DNA from: JBEKIK01 sp963838495
Lineage (GTDB): Bacteria > Planctomycetota > Planctomycetia > Pirellulales > Thermoguttaceae
Direction of reading: 5' to 3'
Length of the DNA: 64,000 nt
Assembly: GCA_963838495.1 (NCBI GenBank)
Contig: CAWIRC010000001.1
Coordinates: forward strand, 2,480,001 to 2,544,000
Shown here one piece after another: positions 49,785 through 59,489 of the stretch. The notes beneath the pieces were generated by a model. The model saw only the letters and a list, made by a program, of their open reading frames with translations, was not told the DNA's origin and searched no databases. The position numbers and the translations under genes were made by a program. Position 1 is the first letter of the stretch. Each line of letters starts with the position of its first letter.

Positions 49785-51781
49785 TCAATCATTGGCCGTT
49801 TCCATGCCCAGTTGGCGCATCTTGCGATAAAGATTCGAGCGATGCACGCCCAGTCGGGTGGCGGCCTGGCTGACGTTGCCGCGGCTCGCCTGGATCAGGC
49901 GGCGAATATAATCGACCTGGAATTGGTTGGTGGCCTGGGCCAGGGGCAGGTTGTAATCGGGCGCCGACGGGGCCTGGCCGCGGGGCGAAAGAATAAACGC
50001 CAGGTCCTCGGCCTCGATCGTGTCGGCCACGGAAAGATAGGCCAGGCGTTCCATCAGATTTCGCAATTCGCGAACATTGCCGGGCCAGGTGTGTTCAAGG
50101 AGCCGCTTGCGAGCGGCTGCGGTAAGTTTTGGGACTTTGCGCCTTGCCCGCTGGCAGAAGTCGGACAAGAAATGTTCGGCCATGAGCAGGACGTCGTCGC
50201 CCCGGGCGCGGAGCGGGGGCAGTTCGAGCGTGACCACGTTGAGGCGGAAATACAAATCCTCGCGGAATTTTTTCTCGCGCACCATCTCTGCCAGGTTTTG
50301 ATTGGTGGCCGCCAACACGCGGACCTCGGTGTGAATGGGCGTGGAGCCGCCAACGCGGATGAGGACTTTTTCCTCCAGCACGCGGAGCAGCTTGGCCTGG
50401 CAGGCCAGGCTCAGGTCGCCGATTTCGTCGAGGAACAACGTTCCGCCGGCGGCGAGTTCGAATTTTCCCGCCCGGGCCTCGCGGGCGTCGGTGAATGCCC
50501 CTTTTTCATGGCCGAACAGTTCGCTCTCGGCCAGTGTTTCCGGAATGGCTGCGCAATTGACGGGAATAAAAGGCTGATCGCGGCGCCGACTGAGATAATG
50601 GATCGACTGGGCCACGACCTCCTTGCCCGTGCCGTTTTCGCCCAAAATGAGCACGGCCAGATCGGTGTCGGCCACGCGGCGGATGATGGAGCGGAGGGCG
50701 TCGATGGCCGGGCTTTCGCCGATCAAACGCACACGTTCCGCCGCTTGTTCGGCGATTTGGCGATTGGCCGAGAGCAGTATCTGCCGGTCCTGTGCGTTTT
50801 CCAGGGCCACGGCGGCGTGGGCGGCCAGTTCGACCAGGGCCTGTTCATCCTCGAGCGTAAAACTGCCGGAGAGTTTGTTGATCAGTTCGAAGGCCCCGAA
50901 CAATTCGCCCTCCCGGCCGCGAAGGGGCACGCATAAAAGCGTCCGCGTTTGGTAATGCAATTGCGTGTCAACTCGCCGGTCAATGGCCTGCGGCTCGATG
51001 GCCACGTCAACCCGGCGTGGTTCGCCGGATTGAATCACCTGTCCCACCACGCCGCGATCGTCGGGTATGCGGAGTTCGCCGCCGGGAATGCCCAGGGCCG
51101 GCCGGCCTACAAGCGTGTGGTTCGTACGGTCCCAAAGGAAGATGCTGGCCCGGTCGGCGGCCAACAATCGCGTGGCGGCCTCGGCCATGTGGACCAAAAG
51201 CGGCTCGACCTCGTGGGTTTGGTTCCATTGGCCGGCGATTTCCAAAATCGCCTCAATGCGCCTAAGCCGCCTGACATTTTGTTGCCCGGTGCGGACCATG
51301 GCAATGGCATCAGCCAGCACCGGTGCGAGATTTTCGAGCAGCGACAGAACTTTTCCCGATTCAGCGGCACTGCGGCAATGCACGGCCAGAACGTCGGCCG
51401 TCAAATTATCAACGCTTTTAAGTTGGGGCGACAGTTTAACTGTCGCCCCAACATTATAATCCAATGGAACAGCCGCCCACTCGCCGACGTTTTTGGCCGC
51501 CTGGCGATCGAGCACCTCGGCCAAAAGTTCCAGGGGCAGCGAGCGGCCGGCACTGCCTCGCCGCTGACCGTCCACCGTCCGGCAAGCGGAGCGGCGACAA
51601 AGGCATAATCGCCCCCTGCCTGGGCAAATATGGCCGGGAGAATTTGATTCAAAAAAGCGGTTGCATCCTCGGCATGGGCGGCCTTCCAAAGCAGCTCGGC
51701 AACAACCGGCCAAAGGGGGGGGTGACTGCGTATCTTGTCAAAAATGATACGTTGATGATCTTGGGCTAGTGATTCCGACAT
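49785..51781 (-). CDS. Sigma-54-dependent activator with GAF domain (one frameshift)
   Basis: About 665 residues. The N-terminal ~180 residues are unassigned, then a GAF domain (LLAADRASIFLWDRT to FELINKLSGSF), the AAA+ domain (Walker A GENGTGKE, GHEKGAFTDAREARAG, Walker B LFLDEIGDL) and a Fis-type HTH (NVSQAATRLGVHRSNLYRKM). The sigma-54 contact loop reads GAFTDA rather than GAFTGA. The frame shifts near 51,560, so the track shows two pieces. A family A palindrome at 51,422-51,452 is read in frame as VGATVKLSPQL before the GAF domain. It is divergent from etfB and follows glcDEF on the same strand, so it may control one of them. Confidence 0.88.
51422..51452. repeat. Palindrome family A, copy 6, inside the sigma-54 activator
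   Basis: A perfect 31-bp palindrome apart from its central base. In the gene's orientation the centre reads GTT-AAA-CTG, so there is no stop; in the opposite orientation the same frame would read TAA. Confidence 0.9.
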
Positions 51782-51940
51782 AATATCACTTTTTTGTTAT
51801 CAATTGTATTTGTGTGCCTTGAATTGTTATCACATAATGATCCAAGAAATATACCACTGTGTAATCAATTTTACAACAGGCCACATCTTTTTACACGTAT
51901 CAATAACACACGTCCGGCACTGGTAAAGATTTATCGGGGA

Positions 51941-51969
51941 TTGACCTAAGCGCCTCATACAGATAAACT
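51941..51969 (+). promoter_or_regulatory. Probable sigma-70 promoter of the etf operon
   Basis: TTGACC (51,941-51,946), a 17-bp spacer and TAAACT (51,964-51,969), about 70 bp before etfB. No -24/-12 (GG/GC) sigma-54 site was found in the divergent gap. Confidence 0.45.
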
Positions 51970-52041
51970 TCGGACTTTTAACATATGCAAGGACGTGGTT
52001 GATCTACTGTCCCCGCAAGTGTATTGCGCGGAGTATAGAAA

Positions 52042-52983
52042 GTGCCATACGATAGCGTCGTTTGTGTAAAGCAAGTGCCCGATACCGCTAATGTCACGGC
52101 CGAGGCCATGAAAGAAGACGGCACGGTAAATCGGGCCGCTCTGCCGACTATATTCAATCCGGAAGACCTTTACGCCCTGGAAACCGCCTTGGAAATCAAG
52201 GACCGGCACGGCGGCACGGTCACGGCCATCAGCATGGGCCCGCCCAAGGCGGCAGACGTGCTTCGGGATTGCCTGTTCCGCGGGGCGGAACGGGCGATCC
52301 TGATCACCGACCGCCGGGCAGCGGCCAGCGACACGCTGGCCACCAGTTACATACTCAGCCAGGCGGTGCGCACCGTGGGCAGGTTCGATTTCGTGTTTTG
52401 CGGCCGGCAGGCAATCGACGGCGACACCGCACAAGTCGGTCCGCAATGCGCCGAAAAACTCGGCATCCCGCAAGTCACTTACCTTGAACAGTTGATCTAT
52501 TTGTCGGATGCAGGCGAGACGCCTGCACCACAAGATCGCGTGGTCCGCATCCGGCGGAACATCGGCCATGGCTGGGAAATAGTCGAGGCGAAGCTGCCCG
52601 TATTAATCACTGTGCTGGGGACGGCCAACGAGCCCCGGCCCCCGTCGGCCAAGCGGGTAATGCATTTGAAGAAGGCCCGGGTAATGGCGGAACTCATCGG
52701 CGAGCTTAAAACGCATATGCCCGATGCGGCTGACGATCAAATCCAGGCCGAGGCCCGGTGCCGCGCAGATGCACTTAAACAACTCGGCCTGCTCGTCGAG
52801 CAATGGAACATGGACGACATTCGCGCCGACCTTTCTCGCTGCGGCATGACCGGCTCGCCCACCAAGGTGCATCGCATTCAGGCAATTGTATTGAAAAAAG
52901 AGGGCTACAGCGAAATTCCGCCCACCGAAAGCGGAGTGCGGCAATTGATCCATGAATTGGTGGTGGATAGAACTCTGGGGTGA
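52042..52983 (+). CDS. etfB: Electron transfer flavoprotein, beta subunit
   Basis: A 313-residue EtfB, somewhat longer than the usual ~260. It has VCVKQVPDTANV, the NPEDLYALETALEIKD motif, ISMGPPKAADVLRDCLFRGA, and FVFCGRQAIDGDTAQVGPQC, the AMP-binding loop region. A 19-bp palindrome (52,509-52,527) adds DAGETPAP in frame. The last ~60 residues (to VVDRTLG) are an extension with WNMDDIRADLSRCGM. It accepts electrons from acyl-CoA dehydrogenase together with EtfA. GTG start with GGAG nearby. Confidence 0.9.
   Translation: MPYDSVVCVKQVPDTANVTAEAMKEDGTVNRAALPTIFNPEDLYALETALEIKDRHGGTVTAISMGPPKAADVLRDCLFRGAERAILITDRRAAASDTLATSYILSQAVRTVGRFDFVFCGRQAIDGDTAQVGPQCAEKLGIPQVTYLEQLIYLSDAGETPAPQDRVVRIRRNIGHGWEIVEAKLPVLITVLGTANEPRPPSAKRVMHLKKARVMAELIGELKTHMPDAADDQIQAEARCRADALKQLGLLVEQWNMDDIRADLSRCGMTGSPTKVHRIQAIVLKKEGYSEIPPTESGVRQLIHELVVDRTLG
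52509..52527. repeat. Palindrome (CAGGCG...CGCCTG type) inside etfB
   Basis: TGCAGGCGAGACGCCTGCA, nearly perfect, in frame within a loop of EtfB. GC-rich palindromes of this form are scattered in other bacterial genomes. Confidence 0.75.
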
Positions 52984-53013
52984 GGCCGGGGACGGAAGAC
53001 CCGAGGCTGTGGG

Positions 53014-53050
53014 AAAACTGTGAACTGTAAACTGTGAACTGATAATTGAT
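53014..53050. repeat. Heptanucleotide repeat upstream of etfA
   Basis: AAACTGT, GAACTGT, AAACTGT, GAACTGA, TAATTGA, ending at the etfA start codon. Any ribosome-binding site of etfA must lie inside it; none is clear. Confidence 0.85.
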
Positions 53051-54076
53051 ATGGAACCAAATCGACAAGGCGAAGTTTGGGTATATGCCGAGCAGGAAGA
53101 CGGCTCGCTCAACGACGTGGTATTGGAACTGTGCGGCAAGGCCCGGGAATTGGCCGACCGGCTGGGCGTGAAGACCGGGGCGGTGCTGCCCGGCGCCGGC
53201 GTCGGGCGGCTAAGCGCGGAATTGATCGCCCACGGGGCCGACACGGTTTACACGGTCGATGACCCGCGCCTTTCGCACTATCAAACATCGCCTTACGCCC
53301 GGGTGGTATCTACTTTGATCGAGCGGCGCCGCCCGCAAATCGTGATCTACGGGGCGACGCCCCTGGGCCGCGACCTGGCCCCGAGGGTGGCCTCCTCGCT
53401 CCGCTCCGGCATGACCGCCGATTGCACCGACCTGGAAATCGGCGACGTCATCGATCCCAAGACGAAGGAGGAGCACAAGAACCTGCTTTTGCAAATCCGC
53501 CCGGCCTTCGGCGGCAACATCATCGCCACGATCGTGAACTTCGACCAATGGCCGCAGATGGCCACCGTGCGCGAGGGCGTGATGGCCCTAAAAGCGCCCG
53601 ATCCTTCGCGCCAAGGCCGGATCGTCGAGGAAAAATTTGAGTTCGACGACGCCGAGTTGGCGCTTAGGCTGATCAAACGCAACATCGAACCGCGCAAAAT
53701 CAACCTCAAAGGGGCCCGGGTAATCGTGGCCGGGGGCGGCGGCGTCGGCAGCCGGGATAATTTCAAACTGATCCACGACCTGGCCGGCGCGATCGCCGGG
53801 GCGGTCGGCGCGAGCCGCGCGGCCGTCAACGGCGGATTCATCAGCAAGGAACATCAAATCGGCCAGACCGGCACCACCGTCCGCCCGGCGCTATACATCG
53901 CCGTGGGCATCAGCGGCGCGATACAGCACCGTGCAGGCATGGAAGAATCGGCCAAGATCGTGGCCATCAACAAAGATCGCCAAGTGCCCATTTTTTCCGT
54001 GGCCCATTACGGCATCGTCGGCGATTTCAAGCAAGTCGTTCCCATGATGATCAAAGCGATAAAGGAAAAAGGATGA
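53051..54076 (+). CDS. etfA: Electron transfer flavoprotein, alpha subunit
   Basis: A 341-residue EtfA. N-terminal half: VWVYAEQEDGSLNDVVLELC and IVIYGATPLGRDLAPRVASS. C-terminal FAD domain: VIVAGGGGVGSRDNFKLIHD, GQTGTTVRPALYIAVGISGA and IQHRAGMEESAKIVAINKD, the full FAD signature. It has no ferredoxin extension at the N-terminus, unlike some bifurcating types. It sits between etfB and the acyl-CoA dehydrogenase, with 7-bp repeats on both sides. Confidence 0.93.
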   Translation: MEPNRQGEVWVYAEQEDGSLNDVVLELCGKARELADRLGVKTGAVLPGAGVGRLSAELIAHGADTVYTVDDPRLSHYQTSPYARVVSTLIERRRPQIVIYGATPLGRDLAPRVASSLRSGMTADCTDLEIGDVIDPKTKEEHKNLLLQIRPAFGGNIIATIVNFDQWPQMATVREGVMALKAPDPSRQGRIVEEKFEFDDAELALRLIKRNIEPRKINLKGARVIVAGGGGVGSRDNFKLIHDLAGAIAGAVGASRAAVNGGFISKEHQIGQTGTTVRPALYIAVGISGAIQHRAGMEESAKIVAINKDRQVPIFSVAHYGIVGDFKQVVPMMIKAIKEKG

Positions 54077-54183
54077 GGGATGAAGGATGAGGGATGAATC
54101 AAATAGATATCAGCTTTCAGCCGTCAGCCATCAGCCGAAAGCAATTCACATGCTGATAGCTGAAGGCTGATACCTGATAGCTT
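54071..54183. repeat. Heptanucleotide repeats between etfA and the acyl-CoA dehydrogenase
   Basis: Four GGATGAG/GGATGAA units (54,071-54,098) are followed by units of ATCAGCC and its complement GCTGATA (54,109-54,183). The two halves of the second block are complementary and could form a hairpin. Confidence 0.88.
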
Positions 54184-54231
54184 CATGGCAAGAGCAAATC
54201 CATTATTGTACATTCGGCAGCGGAGCATTTT

Positions 54232-55982
54232 GTGGCAAATTTCTTTCTCGATAACGAAGACATCCAGTTCCTGTTCGAGCACATCGACCTGGCCGAGTTG
54301 GCCCGCATCCAGGAGGATAATTTCGCGCGGGCCGACAACGGCGACGCCGATTACGCGCCCGCCGACGAGGCCGACGCGGTGGACAACTACCGCCGCGTCT
54401 TGGAAATCGTCGGCGACGTGTCCGGCAACATGATCGCGCCCAACGCCGAACAGATCGACCACGAGGGCAACACGCTCAACGAGGACGGCACGGTCACGCT
54501 CCATCCTCTGGTCCAGCAGAACCTGAAGCGACTCGTCCAGGCCGACGTAATGGGTTTCACACTGCCGCGAAAATACGGCGGATTGAACTGCCCCAACCTG
54601 ATCTATACCATGGCGGTGGAGATCATCAGCCGGGCCGACGCCTCGTTTATGAACCTGTTTGGGCTGCAAGGCATCGCCGAGACGATTTATGCCTTTGCCG
54701 ACGAGCGGATCAAGGACATGTCGCTGCCCCGTTTCTGCCGCGGCGAGGTGACCGGGGCCATGGTCTTGACCGAGCCCGACGCCGGCAGCGACCTCCAGGC
54801 CGTGCGCCTGCGTGCGTATCAAGACCAAGAGGGCAACTGGTTTCTCGACGGCGTGAAGCGGTTCATCACCAACGGCTGCGGCGAAATTCTCCTGGTCCTG
54901 GCCCGCAGCGAGCCGGACATCTCCGACGGCCGCGGCCTCAGCCTGTTCTACACCGAGCGCTCGGAAAGAGTGAAGGTCCGCCATCTGGAGAGCAAAATAG
55001 GCATCCACGGTTCGCCCACCTGCGAGCTGGTCTTCGACAACTGCCCGGCGCTTCTGGTCGGTGAGCGGCAGCGGGGATTGATCACTTACGTCATCGCGCT
55101 TATGAACGGCGCGAGGGTGGGCATCGCGGCGCAATCGCTGGGCGTGGCCGAGGCGGCCTACCGGCTGGCCCGAACCTACGCACATACCCGCCAGCAGTTC
55201 GGCGGACCGATCGAGCGCCTGCCGGCCGTGGCGGAAATCGTCACCGACATGAAAATTTCCATCGAGGCGGCCCGGGCGTTGACCTACGAAACTTCGCGCG
55301 TCTGCGACCATGAAAACAATAACATCCGCACGCTGGAAACCGGCCTGTGCAAGGACAAAGACGAGGAAAAACGCCGCAAACAACTCTCCCGGTCGTTCAA
55401 GCGACTAAACGGCATGCTCACGCCGATGGCCAAATACCACAGCTCGGAAATGTGCATCAAGGTGGCCAACGACGCCATCCAGGTCCTGGGCGGGTCGGGC
55501 TATATAAAAGACTATGCCACCGAACGCTATCTGCGCGACGCACGCATCACCACCATCTACGAAGGCACCAGCCAACTGCAAGTCGTGGCCGCCGTGCGCG
55601 GCGTAACCTCCGGGCGCTGGAGGTATGGGTCGAACCGCACGAAAACAAACAATACGACGATCCGCTGCTTGCGGAACTCAAGGAAAAACTCATTGAAGCC
55701 AAGAAGCGGCTCGTCGAAGTCATGCAGTTCGTCAAAACCCGCGGCACGGCGTATCTCGACCTGTCCGGGCGGCGCCTGGTCGACGCGGCCATCGTGATCG
55801 TCTCCGGCCACCTGCTTTTAGGCCAGGGCGCGAAGAACGAGCGGAAAAAACGCCTCGCCCGGCGTTTCCTCCAACGCGAACTACCCATATTGCACATGAA
55901 CTACCGGCAGATCCTAGACGGCGACATGACCCCGCTGGACGAATACGCCCTGCTGGCCGGCCCGGTGCCGGCAAGCGATTGA
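54232..55982 (+). CDS. Acyl-CoA dehydrogenase (one frameshift)
   Basis: About 583 residues, the long type with a C-terminal extension. FAD and substrate motifs are GEVTGAMVLTEPDAGSDLQ, VKRFITNGCGEILLVLARS and ALTYETSRVCDHEN, then LGGSGYIKDYATERYLRDAR and ITTIYEGTSQLQVVAAV. The frame breaks at about 55,610 where GGG should be GGGG, after which VWVEPHENKQYDDPLLAELK follows. The enzyme makes the trans-2 double bond in fatty acyl-CoA and hands electrons to EtfAB, encoded next door. GTG start at 54,232. Confidence 0.9.
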
Positions 55983-56029
55983 CCTGAAACATATAATTTG
56001 TCGTATTGGCACAAGAAAACGCAGTCCGC

Positions 56030-56056
56030 GTAGGACGATTTTCAAAATCGTCCTAC
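56030..56056. repeat. Perfect 27-bp palindrome upstream of fabI
   Basis: GTAGGACGATTTT, C, AAAATCGTCCTAC. Too far from any T-run to be a clear terminator. Confidence 0.8.
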
Positions 56057-56094
56057 TAACCGCTAGGAAAGTCGTTCTCCAATATCTCCCTACT

Positions 56095-56864
56095 ATGGGC
56101 ATGTTCGAGGGAAAAATCGGCGTCGTGATGGGCGTGGCCAACGACCGCAGCATCGCCTGGGCCATTAGCGAGGCGCTCTACGCCGAGGGGGCGGAAATGG
56201 CTTTTTCGCACTGGCCCAGCCCGTCGGGCGAACGCCGCGTCAAGCAGTTGCTCGAACCGCATCATCCCAAAATCGTCCTGCCCTGCGACGTGCAAAAGGA
56301 CGACGATCTGGCGCGGCTGTTCGAGGCGGTCAAAGAGACCTATGGCAAGATTCATTTCCTGGTGCATTCCATAGCCTTTGCCCCGCCGCAGGAATTGCGC
56401 GAACCGTATATCCAGATGAGCCGCGAAGGCTGCGCCTGGCCATGGACATCAGCGTTTATAGTTTGGTGGCGGCAAGCCGGGCCGCGGCCGCGGTGATGAC
56501 CGACGGCGGGTCGATTATCACCATCAGCTATTACGGCGGAGAAAAGGTCATGCCCGGCTACAACGTGATGGGCGTGTGCAAGGCCGCCTTGGAACACAGC
56601 GTCCGCTACCTGGCCTGGGATTTGGGCCGGGAAAAGATCCGCGTCAACTGCATAAGCGCCGGTCCCATGCGCACGTTGAGCGCGGCCGGCATTGCCGGCT
56701 TCGACCAATTGCGCGATCATGCCGCGGAAAAATCGCCCCTGGCCCGCAACGTCGATTCAAGAGAACTAGGCGCTACCGCCCTGTATCTGCTCGGCGACCT
56801 GTCCTCCGCAGTAACGGGTGAAACCATCCACGTAGACTGCGGCTACAGCATCGTAGGCCTGTAG
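56095..56864 (+). CDS. fabI: Enoyl-[acyl-carrier-protein] reductase (NADH), one frameshift
   Basis: The last reductive step of fatty-acid elongation. About 256 residues with the FabI cofactor motif VVMGVANDRSIAWAISEAL, the LVHSIAFAP strand, SREG-LRLAMDISVYSL, and the catalytic tyrosine and lysine in YYGGEKVMPGYNVMGVCKAA. A missing T near 56,434 (GGCTGC for GGCTTGC) shifts the frame. It is a triclosan-type target by family. It follows the beta-oxidation genes but works in synthesis; placement may be chance. Confidence 0.9.
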
Positions 56865-57049
56865 GCAAGGAAATTAGGAATGAAAGGACGGGGTAGAAGT
56901 AAATAACAAATTAAATAATACATCCATTGAATGATGAATTCTGAAGGAAGACCGTAAACTGCATAATACCGAAAATTAATTGCCGCAACCTACTTGCACA
57001 TTCCAGCGATATTCGTAAAATTTTAAATTCAAGAGATAGTATCAGACCG

Positions 57050-57123
57050 GCCTCCTTAGCTCAATCGGTCAGAGCATCTGACTCTTAATCAGAGGGTTGT
57101 AGGTTCGAGTCCTACAGGGGGCA
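57050..57123 (+). tRNA. tRNA-Lys (anticodon CTT)
   Basis: A complete cloverleaf of 74 bases. The acceptor stem GCCTCCT pairs with AGGGGGC with one G-U pair. The D arm is TAGCTCAATCGGTCAGAGC, the anticodon stem TCTGA/TCAGA encloses CTCTTAA (anticodon CTT), and the T arm GTAGG-TTCGAGT-CCTAC is canonical. The discriminator base is A and no CCA is encoded. Confidence 0.97.
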
Positions 57124-57506
57124 CACACAAAGCTTTGCGTAGCAGATGGTTACGCAAGGCCATACTTACGCCCTGACAGATGGACAAGGGCTCCATGCAA
57201 CGCCAGTTCTACGAAGGGCGAATTTCGTTGCATTGGTCCAGATGGGGAGGACTCCAGTCGTGAAAGTTTTCAATTACACTGGGGGACGAGTGGCGGCAAG
57301 TCAAAAAGGCCAATCAGGTGGCATAGTTGATCTTTGACCGCGTTGTTGAACCTGAAATCCGTGGCGCCGCAAGCCCCGGGGCTACAACATCATCCGAGGG
57401 CCTTGGGCAGGGCGTTCAGGTCAAATCCTCTCTCGAAAACACACCGGTATCATATTCCGAGCCTGTCCGATAGACTCAGGATATCCACCCACCGCGAAGA
57501 TTACGC
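57124..57506. other. Region downstream of tRNA-Lys
   Basis: No gene supported. A short hairpin (TTGCGTA and TTACGCAA) follows the tRNA, and a family I-like repeat (GCAAGCCCCGGGGCTACAAC) lies near 57,366-57,390. No integrase or attachment repeat of the tRNA end is seen. Confidence 0.5.
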
Positions 57507-57701
57507 TTAAGCGGCTCTGCGGGTGGAATTCCGTTGCGCAGGCCTTCGCCCGGCCCAGAATTCTTCCGCTTCCGTGTGCTCAGAAATCAGTCTTCGATAT
57601 TCCTGCAGATCAACCGTGATCTCATCGCGGGAACTTGCATCTGACGCTTCGAATATTCTCAGGCGCGAGCCATTAATGGCTCTGGGAGTGGACTTATCCA
57701 T
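57507..57701 (-). CDS. Small hypothetical protein
   Basis: A 64-residue protein beginning MDKSTPRAINGSRLRIFEA, with DEITVDLQEYRRLISEHTEA and a basic end. AGGGATAAG lies just before the ATG. No family recognised; the size and charge would suit a small DNA-binding or antitoxin protein, but that is a guess. Confidence 0.45.
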   Translation of the reverse strand: MDKSTPRAINGSRLRIFEASDASSRDEITVDLQEYRRLISEHTEAEEFWAGRRPAQRNSTRRAA

Positions 57702-57781
57702 GATCTTATCCCTGTTTCTATTAGACTTCCTTTAGTTTGGGTACATTAAAAAGGCTATTCTTAGTAGCGTATGGTTGCAAA

Positions 57782-59416
57782 TTACTGTTGTTCAAAAAAT
57801 GCATTTTTGAATCCGCGTTTACCCAATAATCCCAGCGCGGCGATAAGCAGGAGAACCATGCCCGCCGGTTCGGGCACAGCGGCAACTGTTCCGTGCAATT
57901 GAAGGGTCAAAGGCGCAAGGGTTGCCGCGCCCGGCAGATTCTCGTCGGACAGGTTCAGGGTGTAGGAGGCATTGAAATCACCGGGCGCAGCAGTATCGAT
58001 CATCGCCGCAAAATCCGCTTCCGCGCCGGCGGCCAGATTAGAGAGCGTAGCCAGGCTCGTCGAAAGCACGCCGGTATTGCCCGAAGACGCGACTGAGTCC
58101 AAGTCCAAGCCGGCGGTATAGCCTTGGGTCAGCATGTTGTTGAACAAGGAAAAACTAAGGGAATGTTGACCGCTGTTTTGCGGGAGGCTGCCGAAATCGA
58201 GCAAGAGCGTGCCGAGGCTGCTGGCGCTGCGGAATGACGGCTGGGCATGATCGAGCACCGAGGCGGCTACGCTAATTACGTCGTCCGGGTCGTTGGCGCC
58301 TTTTCCGGCCCCACCTTGGGTTGTAATATCGAGATTATCGACCATGACCGTTCCGGATTTCAGCCCGGCGGTCGAAGTCGAGGTGTTCAGACCGACTGTC
58401 GTGGTCTTCGATCCTGTCGTATCCATGGCAAAGGCGTTGTATCTGCCCGAGACGGTTGAGGTCGCGTCGCCGCTGGCTGTCACCGAATAATATGTCCCAT
58501 CAACGCCGGTTTTGTTAATGGTGACTGACTGCGTGCCCAACGACGATCCGACGATTACACGACCCAAATCCACGGAATGAGTGCTGGTTGTGATTAAGGT
58601 GTCGTTGGCCTGATTTTCGAAGACCGACCACACGTATTCGGGATGATCAATGAACGGGTTTCGATTGCCTTGATAATAGGTGGGATTGAGTGTAGATGAA
58701 TACACCGCCTGGTTGCGCCGCCGCTCGAAGGCGTCGGGCGTATCGGTGTAATTCCAATGCACCATCGAGTTCAAATCGCCCATCTGGTACGTACCGGGGC
58801 TTCCGTTGACCAAAGACAAGGCGTTCCCGTTAAAGCTGGTGTATCGGGTCACCGCATAGAACATGGCCCGGGCACAGTCGCCGCTATCGGCGTCACCCGG
58901 GTACCAATACGATCCGTAGTCTGAGTAAGCACCGGAGCCGTTATAGGGAGCATAGTATTCATTGCTCCGCGCCGAGTTGACCGACGGGTTGATGGGGCGA
59001 ATCAGAAACTCGTCGCTTCGCATGTCAATGTTGCTATTGCTCGGATCGTCCGTTCCCAGCAGCGATACGGGCCATTGGTGTTCGCGGGCCCAAGTCGCCC
59101 CCGAGTCCCATGTGGAAGAGACCGACGCGCGACTATAGATTAGCAGGATATTTCCGGCATGATTCGGATCGGCGTCGAGGATGGCGTCGGCATAGCGCAA
59201 ATCCCCGTAGCTTCGGCCGACAAAGCCCGTAGTGATAATTGTTCTGAGTTGCGTCTGCAGGGCCGATCCGGTCATGCCGGCCGCCGAGTTGTAATAACCG
59301 GTCGGCGGTTCGTAATCCGTATCATTCGCCCTGGAAATACGCGGTTCCAAGCAATAAAAAGCAATCGAACAAGTTGTGATACACAACATTTTCAATAATG
59401 CGAGGCAGCGACGCAT
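57782..59416 (-). CDS. Exported endonuclease I-family nuclease with PEP-CTERM anchor
   Basis: A 544-residue protein with a signal peptide (about residues 1-29), an endonuclease I (EndA/NucM-type) domain to about residue 275 and a C-terminal PEP-CTERM signal (VPEPAGMVLLLIAALGLLG). Key motifs are YYNSAAGMTGSALQTQLRTI, the metal/catalytic histidine stretch WAREHQWPVSLLG, RPINPSVNSARSNEYY and GDCARAMFYAV, then NRNPFIDHPEYVW. A beta-sandwich-like spacer links nuclease and sorting signal. It probably degrades external DNA or RNA for nutrients while held at the cell surface. Confidence 0.88.
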   Translation of the reverse strand: MRRCLALLKMLCITTCSIAFYCLEPRISRANDTDYEPPTGYYNSAAGMTGSALQTQLRTIITTGFVGRSYGDLRYADAILDADPNHAGNILLIYSRASVSSTWDSGATWAREHQWPVSLLGTDDPSNSNIDMRSDEFLIRPINPSVNSARSNEYYAPYNGSGAYSDYGSYWYPGDADSGDCARAMFYAVTRYTSFNGNALSLVNGSPGTYQMGDLNSMVHWNYTDTPDAFERRRNQAVYSSTLNPTYYQGNRNPFIDHPEYVWSVFENQANDTLITTSTHSVDLGRVIVGSSLGTQSVTINKTGVDGTYYSVTASGDATSTVSGRYNAFAMDTTGSKTTTVGLNTSTSTAGLKSGTVMVDNLDITTQGGAGKGANDPDDVISVAASVLDHAQPSFRSASSLGTLLLDFGSLPQNSGQHSLSFSLFNNMLTQGYTAGLDLDSVASSGNTGVLSTSLATLSNLAAGAEADFAAMIDTAAPGDFNASYTLNLSDENLPGAATLAPLTLQLHGTVAAVPEPAGMVLLLIAALGLLGKRGFKNAFFEQQ

Positions 59417-59489
59417 AAGTGTTTCTCTCTTGTGTTAGTGCTCATGTTGATGAAATGAGCGTGAATTAGTAAGTTAATAATTTCAGTCC

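Noticed and set aside
51782..52041. Sigma-54 (-24/-12) promoter for etfB
   Set aside because: No GG-N10-GC pair of the right form was found. A sigma-70-like pair at 51,941-51,969 fits better.
57146..57337. 63-residue open frame just after tRNA-Lys
   Set aside because: No ribosome-binding site and no recognisable family, and the start lies in a hairpin next to the tRNA. Not supported as a gene.
57050..57700. Genomic island integrated at tRNA-Lys
   Set aside because: No integrase gene nearby and no second copy of the tRNA 3' end found in the window.
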